This document shows positions 9,835 to 21,800 of a stretch of DNA of 64,000 nt, piece after piece (position 1 is the first letter of the stretch; each line of letters starts with the position of its first letter). The notes under the pieces were generated by a model. It saw nothing but the letters and a program-made list of their open reading frames with translations, was not told where the DNA came from and did not search any database. Where the stretch lies: NCBI GenBank assembly GCA_039621445.1, contig CP154956.1, positions 12,337,443 through 12,401,442 on the forward strand. The letters run 5' to 3'. Position numbers and translations under genes: made by a program. The DNA comes from Euglena gracilis (Eukaryota; Euglenida; Euglenophyceae; Euglenales).

Positions 9835-12800
9835 ACCAGCAGCGGCCCCGCATGACGTGATGGGGCGGGTGGCGGAACGGGGTGGGAGGTTTCTTCGAAA
9901 ACCCAAGCTCTTTATGCCAACGCCGGGGAGGGGGGAGGGGGCGCTTTGTCCTCTGAGGTGCCTGCCACGTCCTCATTTTGAAGGCTGCTTCGACCCATCT
10001 GAAGGGGGTCGGCCCCAAACCACAGCGGTCCGGAAATTAAAAAATCTGTCGTCCCAGCACATTTATCTGAAAATTGCAAAGAAAAAATGGGGAAAGGCTG
10101 CAATTCCTCAGTGAAAACAGGTCGACACCGGGGAAAAATTCATCCGCAGCCTCCCTGAATCGCCCACCATCCAAACCATCAAAAAATGCGTTTGTCTGAC
10201 TTGTAAAATTGGACCCCATTCAAACCTCAGATCGACTCTTGGGCAGGCTTCGATATAAGGACAGGTGGGGGGTGGTTCAGACCCCCCCCCCCCGATCCAG
10301 CAGGGGGGAGACCCCCCCCACCCAAACAGTGGTGCGCCCTGGTGACCGATTTTCGGCCCGGCGCTTTGCGCTGGGCCGAAAATTCTGACCCCCCGCCAAA
10401 AATGCCATTTTGGGCATTTTTCAAGCAAAAAAAATTGTCAAAAATGAAAAAAGTTTTATACGCAAAGCGCGGGAGGAAAATTTTGACATATCTTGGAGGG
10501 TCCCTGGTGCCCCACCGGGGTCGGTCTGGACCCCCCTCCAGTCCAGGAGGGGGGGGGTGGGCGGGAGGACCCCCCACCTGAACCCCACATGCCCTCCTTA
10601 TATCGAACCCTGGCCTTAAGGCCCTTTGGCCTGAGGGAATTCCAGCGGCGGTCCTTCGGTAAAGAAAAAACCCTTCCTTCAAAGCCGGCCTTGCCCCAGC
10701 TTTTGCAAAAATTGACCTACCCGCCCCCCCCCCCTTGTCATACGACCGGGTTCCTGCAACCAGGGGGGGGGGGTCGTAACACCCCCATAACCTGCAACCT
10801 GTGACCGGGGGGTGGTCGTAAATATGGGGGCGGTCGTAGGTAAGGTGGTGTCAAAATTTTCGCAACCTGCAACCTGTGACCGGGGGGTGGGTGGTCATGA
10901 CACCCCCATGACCTGCAACCTGTGACCGGGGGGTGGGTGGTCATGACACCCCCATGACCTGCAACCTGTGACCGGGGGGTGGTCGTAAATGAGGGGTGGT
11001 CGTACGACAAGGGGGGGGGGGGCGGGTACTGATCGGAAAGCACTGACCCCCTTTGGCAGGGTGGCGGCGAACCCCTGTGCTCAAAACTGGCCCCTCAAAA
11101 TTCAAGCAAACCGGTGCTCAAATTTGGGCTTCAGCTAAGCCCAAGCGGTTAACCCCCCAAAATAACCTGGTGGGGTGCCAGGTTATTGGAACCAACTTTT
11201 GGCCCTGCCCCCCCCGCCAGGTTAATTGCAGGGGGGGGGAAATGCAACTTGGCCCTTCAAATTATGCAAGTCAAAAAAATGCAAAAAAATGCAAAAAAAT
11301 GCAAAAAAAATGCAACTTGCATCAAACCCCTGAGAAAAAGCAGGAATATAACAGAGCTTTGCTGCCTAAAATCAAAAAATTTTTACAGGACAAAATATTT
11401 TATGCAAAAAATGCAAAAAAAATGCAAAAAATGCAAATTTCGGGAAAACCTGATTATGCAAAAAAATGCAAATTATGCAAGTTGCATATTCCCCCCCCGT
11501 TTTTTGGGGCCTTTTTCAGCGTCGTAAAGGAATTTTGCCTAAAAAAAGTGGGGTGCCAAATTACATATTTTTTGCCCCTCCCCCCACCAAGTTATTCGGC
11601 CCCACCAGGAGCAAGAGCCCCGCCAGGTTATTTGGGGGGGGGGTTGATTTTGAGGGTTGCTAAAAATCGGAGTTGCGAAAATTCTCGACCCCAAAAATCA
11701 GCACCTCACCACCCAGAGGGCTTCCTCGACTCTTTTTCAGACCCCTGGACAAAGGTGACGTCCAATTGCAAATTTGGACTGCAATGTGTCATCCAACAAA
11801 AATTGGGTGTGGTGTTCACCCGTTTTTTCTTAATACGCCATTCTGCTGTAAAATTTGACATTTCCATACATATTATGACCTTCCTTACTGTGCAGTAGGG
11901 GCTGGGGGTTGGGCATGACCCGCAATATAAATACATCGTGGATCATGCCCAATCCCAACCCCAAAGCCTCTGCCAGCCCATAAGATGTGGTGATGGACAG
12001 AAAACAGCGTGTCCACGTGGGAGCAAATCATTGGAGGGCAGGTCAGGTGGAAAATTGGCACTTGCAATAACGACGAGCGCGGCACTGGGAGGAAATGCGC
12101 CCCGTCTTCACCAGCATGGCCAGCGCATAATCTGATTGGGACACCCCTTCTGACCCGAGGCCGGAGTGGCGTGCTCGAATAATGACGGGTCGGAGACTTG
12201 GGAGCAATGCAAATCACAGAATTGCGATTGCTTCTTGAAAAGAAATCTAGCCGTTGTTATCTTGCGGTGACTGATGAACAGGCTGAGCGAAGTCACACAA
12301 GGTCTGAACTATCACAACTCCTGCCCTGCACCGGAAAATGGGACCTCGTCAAGGCACGGCCTTCCATTCCGGAGTGCGCAAGCCCAAGAGGTCCACCTGG
12401 TGGCAGATATTGTGCAGCTCTTCAGGGTTGAGCCCAGGGGTTTTCTTAAGGACCCCCCGGGGGGGGGGGGTCCAGCCTCCGGCTGGCAAAAAGGCTGCTG
12501 GCTGGAAACGAGCTGCTGGCTGGACCCCCCGGGGGTATGGGGGGGGGGGAGGGGGGGCTGGAGGGGGCTGGGCTGGGCTGGGTCAGTGAAAAACAAAAAT
12601 TTCTAAAACATTTTTGCCTTCTCGACATTTTGATGGATGGAGCTAGATCAAGGCTGGGGGGCTGTGATGGAGGAAGCTGTGATGAGGTAAAAAAAATGCA
12701 GGGATAGGTGAGCTGGGCAGCCCAGTTGGCTGGCCGCCCTGCGGTCGTCTGGCCCGGCCTTCGGCCGACTTTATTTCACTCGACCCCCCCCCTGGGGGGG

Positions 12801-15800
12801 GCTCCCAGCCCGAATTTGGGCTGCTGGCTGGATTTGAGCTGCTGGCAGGCTGCCCCCCCCCCCCAGGGGATAGGGTACCCTCCGGCTTAAGAAAACCCCG
12901 GGTTGAACCCACGGAATTTCCCAAGGTCCCCGGGGGGGGGGGGACCAGCCGGCCTGCTGGAAAAAGGTGCTGGCTGGAAAAAAGAGGACCCCTCCCCTGG
13001 GGGGATGGGGGCCAGGTGGAGCGAGTCCGTACCGATGCTGATACTTTCCACTTTCAAAAAAACCAGTCAGTGACTTTTCAAAACCAGCCACCCACTTCCT
13101 ACCCCCAAGAGGGGGTCGGTCACTTTGGCCACCCAACCAAAAATAGCCGAAAATCCCAAAAACAAAAGTTCCGGGGCCTTTGGTGCCGGGTGGTCACTTT
13201 CGGCCAATCCTGGCCGACGCCGGGGTGTTTGGACCAAAAGAAAGTCAATCACTCCGAAAAAAAAACAGTCAGTCACCACCCGGGGTGGGGGGGGGTCGGA
13301 CACACCTTAAGAATTAGTATGGGTGGGTCCTACTGGCTGCCAGACTGGGCCCGGGAAGTAAAATCCAAAATAGGGGAAAACAGTCCAAATCCAGCTGGGT
13401 TGGAGATTTTTGGCCAAAACTTTGAAATGAAAACTCAAAAAACCCTCAAAAAAGACCATTTTGGGCCATTTTAACCCCTGTTTTCAAAAACATTTCGATG
13501 GGGGGTCTGCAGCCCCTGGGATCTGTTGGCTGGAAAAAAGGTGCTGACTGGCTTCGACCCCCGGGGGCGGGAGTAGGTGGACTCCGGCTTAAGAAATTCC
13601 CTAGTTGAGCCGTCGACCAAACTGGTGCTCCACTGCCTCCTGGATCTTGTGCTGTCGCACTTGCAGCCCGAACTCTGTCTGTGCAAAGTGACTTTCACAA
13701 CAGATATAATGGATCCCCACAAATATATATATATATACATATGTACAAACAACAAGAAATAATGGACCCCCCCTTTCTGAAAAACGAAAGCCGAGTCATG
13801 ACAGAATCCAGAATGAATAGGTGAAGAAAAATAAGAATTCCTCAAAATACCAAATTTCAAGCACAAAAAAATAAAAGTTCTGATTTTTGGAAAAATGTTA
13901 AATCTCAGCAGAAACCAATTTCAACATGGCCCCAAGCACCAAAAATTTTGGTGTGTTAGTTCAACCTGGAAAATGAGTATTTCTTGTGGTCTGGGCCTGT
14001 GAGGGGGCGAAAATCCAATCCAGGCACCCCTGCTTTTGGGGCTCAAATGGCCCAAAAATCAAAAAAAATGAAGGCGAAAGCTACATTTTTTTTAAAATAT
14101 TTTTGGGTGGATTAGCGATGGTTTGATGAACAATGGAAATCAATTTTTCCACTGGTGCCGTCCCACTGAGAAATTTCCGCCCCTTTTTCCTTGGATTCTT
14201 AGTCAAATGTGCTGGGATGCATTTTTCATGATAAATGTTACCCTGGTTCACATAGCTTGCTGGGAGTTGACTACCCAAAATCCCTGCCCCCAAAAGAAGA
14301 CCCGGGCCTGAAGGGGGGTTCCTGCACTGGAAACCAGGAAGAGCCCTGATTTTGATCCAAAATTCCGGTGGAGTTTTGATTTAAACTGACAACCAGGGTG
14401 TGGTTTAGCGACCCCCCCCAGGGTGGTCCAGCTCAGAGGCTGGAAATTAGGCTGGCTGGCAAAAAGCTGGCTGACCCCCCCCCCCCTAATAGAGGTCCCA
14501 ACATTCATTTCTTCAAGGACCCGGGGGGGGGGGGGCTGGGCTAGTTACCTCCCCCCCCCCTTGTCGTTGACACGCCAATGTTCCAGGAGAGTGCCGTTGA
14601 CACGGGGGGTGTGTCAACGACACGCCATGTCAATGTCACTGTGATTCAATAGGTAGTGTTCCAGAAAAGTGTCGTTGACACAGGGGGTGTGTCAACGACA
14701 CGCCGTGTCAACGACAAGGGGGGGGGGAGGTAGCCACCCTGGGGGGAGCTGGACCCGGTTGGACCTGAGCTGGCCAGGCTGCGCCGAAATCGGAGAACCG
14801 CCCAAAAAAATCACCCGCAAAACTCAGTTGAGAAAAAAAAAAGGCAACCCTCCAAAACACCCAAAACACCCCAAAAAGACCATTTTGGGCCATTCTTGAA
14901 CACCTTTTCCAATTCGCAAAGCACCGAAATTTTTGGGCTGGACCCGGCAAACAGGGGGTTGGCCAGCAGGGCCAGCAGCACCCCGGGAGTTAGATCGTAG
15001 GACCGAAGTGTCGGTGTCGGTGGTCGGTGTCGGCGGCACAAATATTTGAAAGTTGGGCGGGACAGGTTGAAAGGGAGCTGTGACTGCTGCGCCGGGGCAG
15101 CAAGCACCCGAGCAGGCGGAAACCCGCCTGGCATTTGAGCAGGAGGTGGACACCCTCCTCTCCAATACCAACAGGGAGGGTGCTACTGTGGCTGGGCTGG
15201 CCAAAAAGAGGGCTGGCTGCAGCCACCCCACGGGGGGGGGGGGGTTCGAAAACTACGAACCGGAATGAGAATTTTTTTGAGACAATGAAATTTTCTTTTG
15301 GAAGTGCATTTTTTTTTTGCTTTTTGGAAGTGCAAAACTGTCCTTTTACTCCCAGCTTTTTTAATCTTTTTTTTGTTTGGGTGGGGCAGTTCAGAGGCTG
15401 GAAATTTTGGGCTGTCTGGAAATAGGCTGCTGGCTGACCCCCTTCCCATGGGGGTCCCCGGGCTGGAACCAGACCCAAGCCGGGGTCAAACCAAAATAAT
15501 CGAAACTGCAAAATTCTGCAGGCGTCGATCCTTGACCCAAAATTTGCCCTTGCCAGCCCATCTCATTTGACCAATTTTCGGCACCCCAGGTGACGTCTTT
15601 TTCCCAAGGGGAAAAAGACATCACCTTCCAGTGGCCCTTTGGGAGACTGCAAAATAATTAAATTCGGGTCCAGGCTGGAAAGAATCTGCTGCAGGCTGGC
15701 TGAAACCCCCCCCCGGGGTATGGGGTCCACTTCGGCTTAAGCAATGCCCCCATGTGAGCAACAGGCAGCAAATGCAAAACCAAAATAACCAGCTGATTGA

Positions 15801-18800
15801 GGATGCATTACAGCCACCTCCACAATATGGCATTTTTCCTGAGTGCTCTTTTGTGCTCAATCTATTGTGCAGCTAATTACCCTGGGGGTGCAAACCAAAC
15901 AGGCGAAGCACGGGGTGGAGAGGAATCCGGGTGAGTTTGCTGAGGGCACGGGCCGTCAGCAGGGTGCCAATCAGGATGAAGAAGACAGCAAAAATGCGAC
16001 CCCCAGGTGACTTGGAACCATCCATGCACCGCTCAGGCTTCCTTTTAAGACCCCCCAAAGGGGTCTTAAAAGGTGGGTCCACTCCACCCACCTGTTGTGT
16101 GGGTCAGCACGGTACCTGTGTTGTTGTTACCAAGCTATCAAGTTACCAAGAAAACCCCCATCATTTTCTACCTCCCTGAAAATTTTTGGGAGCTCCGTCC
16201 ATAAAATCTGGTTTGTCTCAAAATTTCATTTCTCCGATTTAATTAGGTCAAGTGATTCAATTTTATAAAATTTAATTTAATCGAGTTTAGTTTAATCAAG
16301 TTCAAGGTCAGTTAATTTAATCAAATTTTTCGAAAGCTTTGACAGGGAAAATTCTGGTTGGACCCATGCCCAGCCATTTGGGCACAAACCTGTCTCCCCC
16401 CTTGGGGTCCTTCCGAGTTAAAAAGAAGCCTGGCAACGACAATGCAGCTCATAAAAGTTATTTGGGTTTTGCAGAGACCATGTCTTGACATCTCCCCCCC
16501 CAATCAACGAGTTTTCCTTCCTGTCCAGCTGCCCTTTGTTACCGGTTATGGTTAGGACAGTTTTTGCAACTCCAATGTTGCAAAAATGGGCCAAAATGGG
16601 CAATAAATGCGGTCCACCACAAATTTTGAGTCAGGAATTTTTTGTGTAATTAGTGGATTTTCTGGTATTTTGCGGCTTCAATTTTTGGTACCCTGACCAT
16701 CCTTGGACCGCCCTTGAAACACTGAATGAAAATAAAACTGAAAAAATAAAAAACCTTAATTTTTTTTTAAAGAAAATATATCTGCCTGAAAAATAACCCC
16801 TGCAATGCCGGGCCACAGATGGGTGGGATGGGCGTCGCTGAACCCCACGGTGGTCACCGTGCTGCTGGCCCAGTACAGGCCGTCCAGCCAGCCGTGCCCC
16901 TCCAGGGCACTGTAAGGCAGGGCTCCGGCTGGCATCAGCCGCTGGCCGCTGGAGCGCACCGCGGTTTCCCGCCAAACACTCTCGAACTCTAAGCGTACCA
17001 GCCTCTTGAACGTCACATGCCACCGGCACCCTAAAGACCTGACAAAAAACCAGGGGAAAATGGGGAATACTATGAATGTGCAATGTGCCTTTTTAGGCAG
17101 TCAAATTCGCAGGTAAAAATGGACTTGATTTGAGCAATTGCACAAAAAATGAAAATTTTCTTAAGCAACGCCCTGACAACGACAGAAAATCAAGCTATAC
17201 TAAGTACTAAGTGTCCTCTTAGGCCTTACCCTTTCATCAGGCTTATTCCTCAGAATAACTGTAACCCCAACCTTGTGCCTGCAATTGACAAAAAATAATA
17301 ATGTCGGCGAAACACCCTTCAGCTTGCCCTCAAGTAGACCTCCCCTCTCACTAAACTATTGGGACTATTGAAAGCCTCCCCAAATAATATCCCCCCCAGG
17401 AATGTTATTTGGTCGGCCGAAACCTCAGGGGGGGGGGATATTATTTTTTTTTGGCAAAAATTCTCGCTCTTTTTTGGGTGTGAATTTTTGACTGCAAAAT
17501 GCATTGGATCTATCTTGAACAACATCAAAAACCAATGGTGGGAAGAATTTTTGTTGAAAAAAGTGCAATTTGGCATTTTCCCTTCTGTTTTCAATCCGAA
17601 CATGTAGGTAGAATTCATGTAAAATTTGCACAAAATATGGTTCCACCTCCCAGGAAAACTCAGCTATTTTCTGTGGCAGTCCGTGAAAAATGGGGGCAAT
17701 TTTTTGGGGGGGATTTAAACCATTGGGACTGCCCAGGGGAATTTATGGCTGCCGTTTCACATTGTCGAAAAAGTGCGACAAGGCAAAAAACCCCCGCCAA
17801 AAAAGGCATGTCCCAGGGGTCACCAAAGAAAATAGCCGGTGCCGCCCAGCCAAAGACACAAAAATGAGGGTGTATCTCACCTTTTTTGCCGAAGGAGAGG
17901 GGCAGGACTCGGGAAGGGCCATGCGACTGGGCAAGAGGATGGCGAAGAGGGTGGCGACCAGCTCCCCCGCCACCCGCCATGGGGGCTGCTTCTTGGCTGG
18001 GGCAGCGGCAGTGAGGAGGCGGTCCAGCAGGAAGCCGAGGGCAGGATTTATTTTTTGCGCCTGAAAAAAAACACCTCAAAATGCCCTAAGATGCTTTTAA
18101 TTTTTGGACTGCAGGATTTTCTCCGACCAAGCAAGGTTGAGGTCGCAAAATCTCTGCAAAAATGGGCAACTCTGGGAAGAGAAATGATTTCTGGCATCGC
18201 CGGAACATTGCCTATCCAATCAAAACTCAAAAAATGTGTTTTTGACTTTTTTTTATTTTGTGCCACATGCAAATCAAACTGTTGCAAAATCAAACTAAAT
18301 TGGTTTGATGCCCTGACAGCCCTGGAGAATAATGGCCTAACAAGCCTTAAATGCTTGAAAATGCTTTGAAATTCCAAAAAAAATTGAAAAAAGTGCCTTA
18401 AAGTATTTTTTTTAAAAAAAATAATGCCTGACCGATGGCGAGGGCGAGGAGGGAGACGGCGGTGTACGCCAGGAGGATGCAGCCCACCTTAGCGGTGCTG
18501 CGGTCAGGGGCCGGCGGCCCATGGCTGGCAGGGCCAAAGCGGACCGCACCAGGTTGCTGGTGCTGTGCGTGGTCGCCCACCTCAGTTGACCGGAACAAAA
18601 ATGATGGAAAACCGGGTGTCACCCCATCCCCCTGGGGTGGGGTAGTAGTTAGATGCCGCAACTAATTTAATGCAAAGCAGTGTGCAGCACTCCCCAGTGC
18701 CAGAATAAGGCTTGTGCTTACCAACCAGGGGGGAGGGGGGTGGGTGCTATAGGGTGCCTGCCCCTGGCAGGCACAGCCGCGGGGGGGGGGGGTCCGGGGG

Positions 18801-21800
18801 GGAACCGAAAATTTTCATTGAAAATGGCCTTTTCCGGGCCCCCAGCGCCTTTGTGCCGGGGTCAGAAGGGGGTGCCTGCTATGGCCCCCCCGGGGGGGGG
18901 GGAGGGCGGATGGGGGGCTATGGGGCGCCTACCCCCCAGCACCCCCCCCCTGTGGGGTAGGCACCCGACTAAGCACAAGCCTGGCCCAGAAAGGAAGCTT
19001 TTGGAAGTTTTGCGGACCTCGGTCCAGACAAGGAACACAGCTATACCCGTTTGATTTCAGAGGCTTCATTTGGACAAAAAATAAAAAATACGGGAAACAA
19101 AAATGACGGGGAAAAAAATGATGGGAAAATTTGGGTGCCCCCCCAGGGGTTTTTTTTAAGGCTGAGGGGGACGGGGGGAGGGGGGCGGCAACCACCCCAC
19201 CCCCCCCCCCCCCCCCGGGGTGGGGCCCCCCCAGGGGGGGGGGGGGGGGGTGGCCGGGGGGACCCACCCACTTTTGCCCGAAAATGGCCCAAAATGCTAA
19301 AAATAGCACCCATTTCAAAAATTTTCGGCGCCAAAGGCGCCAAAAAAGATATACCCACCAGCCCCTACCCCGACCCCCCCCCAGGGGGGAAGGGGGTCCA
19401 AGGGACCCACCCACCCTACCCCCCCCGGAGGGGGTCCAAGACTAAAAAAAAAAACCCCTGGCCCCCCCAACTGAAGTGGAGTATGTGCCTGACGGGCGCT
19501 TGGTGGCTGGCATCATGAACAAGGTACGTCCCGCCAGGCTCCGGCCACCTCCGCACACACAGACAAAAAGAGCGAGAGGCGAAAAACAGCGCCAAACAAC
19601 ACGGAAAACAGCGCCAGGCCAGAAGAGGGGATGAAAAGCACCAAACAAACAGCCACAATGCACACGGGGGGGGGGGGTCGGTGCCTGGTCGGGGGCCAAA
19701 AAATGCCCCAAAAATGGGCCTTTCTGGGCTTACATGCCGGAAGTGTCATGGACGAGCGCCCACACATTTGGCCACATGCCCTATGCCTTGGGGTGCCTGC
19801 CCAGGCAGGCACCCCCCCCCCCAGTGTTGGTAGTTTGAGGGTCCCCCCTGAAAACTGGGAACTGGGGTAAACGGCACAAGAGAAACTAAGAAAGCCCCAA
19901 AATCAGCAAATGGGTGTGCTGTAATGTGGAGACTTCTTGGAACCATTTTCAACCAATCCTTGCCCAGTCCTTTGGCTGCTGGACGGGAAGTAAAGCAAAG
20001 GATGGGGGGGTCGTCCAGGGATGGAAAAGGAGGTGCTGGATGGAGGTCCTGGTTTTTGTGCCCCCTTCGGCGCCCTGCACAGGGTACTCACAGGCACAGG
20101 GTATTTAGCAAGTGGGGGGGAGTGATCCAGACCCCCCACTTCCGGAAAAAAATTTTGAGGCTCAAAGTAGCCCGAAACCGTGTTTTCAGGCGATTTTTTT
20201 TTGGACAAAGTGACAAAAAATTGATGGAGGGAATTTTCCACCTGCAATCTACAGCTTTTCAAGCAGGAGACGTCTCTTTTCAGGTATTCCTGTGCAGGGG
20301 GGCAAAATTATTTCTGCACATCCTTTTTAGCCTTCCTCCTGTTCCATTTCCCTGGAGTGCAGCACTCGGAGGTACTGCAAAATCATTTTATAGGGGAGGG
20401 ACTCTGCAAATAGAGAATGAACAGATTGTCCGAAAAGAAGACCAGACAAGCGCACACCGCCGAACAGGGTGCAAATCTCCGTAGCCCACAGTGGTCAGGC
20501 TGACGACTGCAAAATACATCGCCTCCAAATTGTCGGGTGCAGAGCCCCAACAACAGACACCTCCAACAAATTTCCGATCAGCCACCGAAGGCGTTTGCGC
20601 TTTCTATCATAAAACATTTGCTTGCACCCCAGAAGAAGGAGGGGCTGGATTTCCAAGCATAACAGGCGCGAGAAGGACAAAATCATCTGGCGGTGGATGG
20701 GTTGGTGGATCAGGGAAAAATAATGCAAACACAGGCGAATACAGCCCGGACAAAAATTACGGGAAACAAGATTTTGGGAAAGAACCAAAATTTCCAAAAA
20801 ACTTTCCCCCAAAAATTTATTTTTCATGTAGTAGTGGTTTTTCAACGCCTCCTTTGAGCCAAGGCAAAGCGAAGCGACATCGTAGGACACGGACACCATG
20901 TCTACGAAGGGCAAACTACAAATGAATGGTCAGGGGAAAACAGCCATGCACACACACATGGCAGTTGCAGATCACACATTCGAGCGGTCATGTGCTCGCC
21001 CACACTCACAGCGATGGAGGGTTTCCGGCTGCAATGTGGCCTGCATTACTTCTGTCAGGCTTTTGTGAGACGTTTCCAAACTTACCGACAACGGAAGCGG
21101 TTTATTGGCAGGTTGAACGCAGGCTAGAGAACTGCTCACATTGCTGCACGTCTTTCGGGAATGGTTGGGATGATGAGAGAAAAAGAAGAAAAGAACTAAT
21201 GCATGAATGGGATAAAGGCAAACCAATAAACCAGAGAACCAAGTTGTGGTTGTAGATCAGGAAGAGTATATTTTCCACGAGTCACAAGAACTTTTGGGAA
21301 CCATTATTTAAAAAAGCCTGATCTGGGGACCATGGGGACAGCAGAAGGGACACCAGCCCAGAGGAACGCGGAATGCCGAGTGGTTTCCCACGATCGACGG
21401 CATCACTGCGGCAGAGAGGCGGTCCAGTGCATGCCTGACAGTGTTTGACAGAACATGGAATACACTGACTATGCCCCCAACTAAGGTAGTCAACAACGCA
21501 GCAATTCAATCAACACCGAATTCCGCAATGAGTGCATATTTGCGCTTTCCGCAGTGCGGCAAATGGGGCACCATGAATGACGCTACGTACCAACCTTGGT
21601 GCAGTGGTCATCCCAAGTTTGTGGATGTCCTGAGATGTCTTCGAGGATTGCACGTGGCAGTGCCAAAGATCTCCATTGGAAAAAATCTGGGAGGAAACAG
21701 TTTATTGCATGTCCCGTGATCACTATCAACACAACTGGCCACCATTTGGCTTTGTTTTTTGATTCTGAATAAAACAAAAATCTTCCAAAAAATATATCGA

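Noticed and set aside
19041-19518. Gly/Pro-rich open frames on both strands
   Set aside because: Produced by G and C homopolymers of MITEs; both strands are open in the same place.
19484-19523. Plus-strand VEYVPDGRLVAGIMNK with a GTACGT donor
   Set aside because: Only 16 residues, no acceptor and no partner exons; kept as a curiosity.
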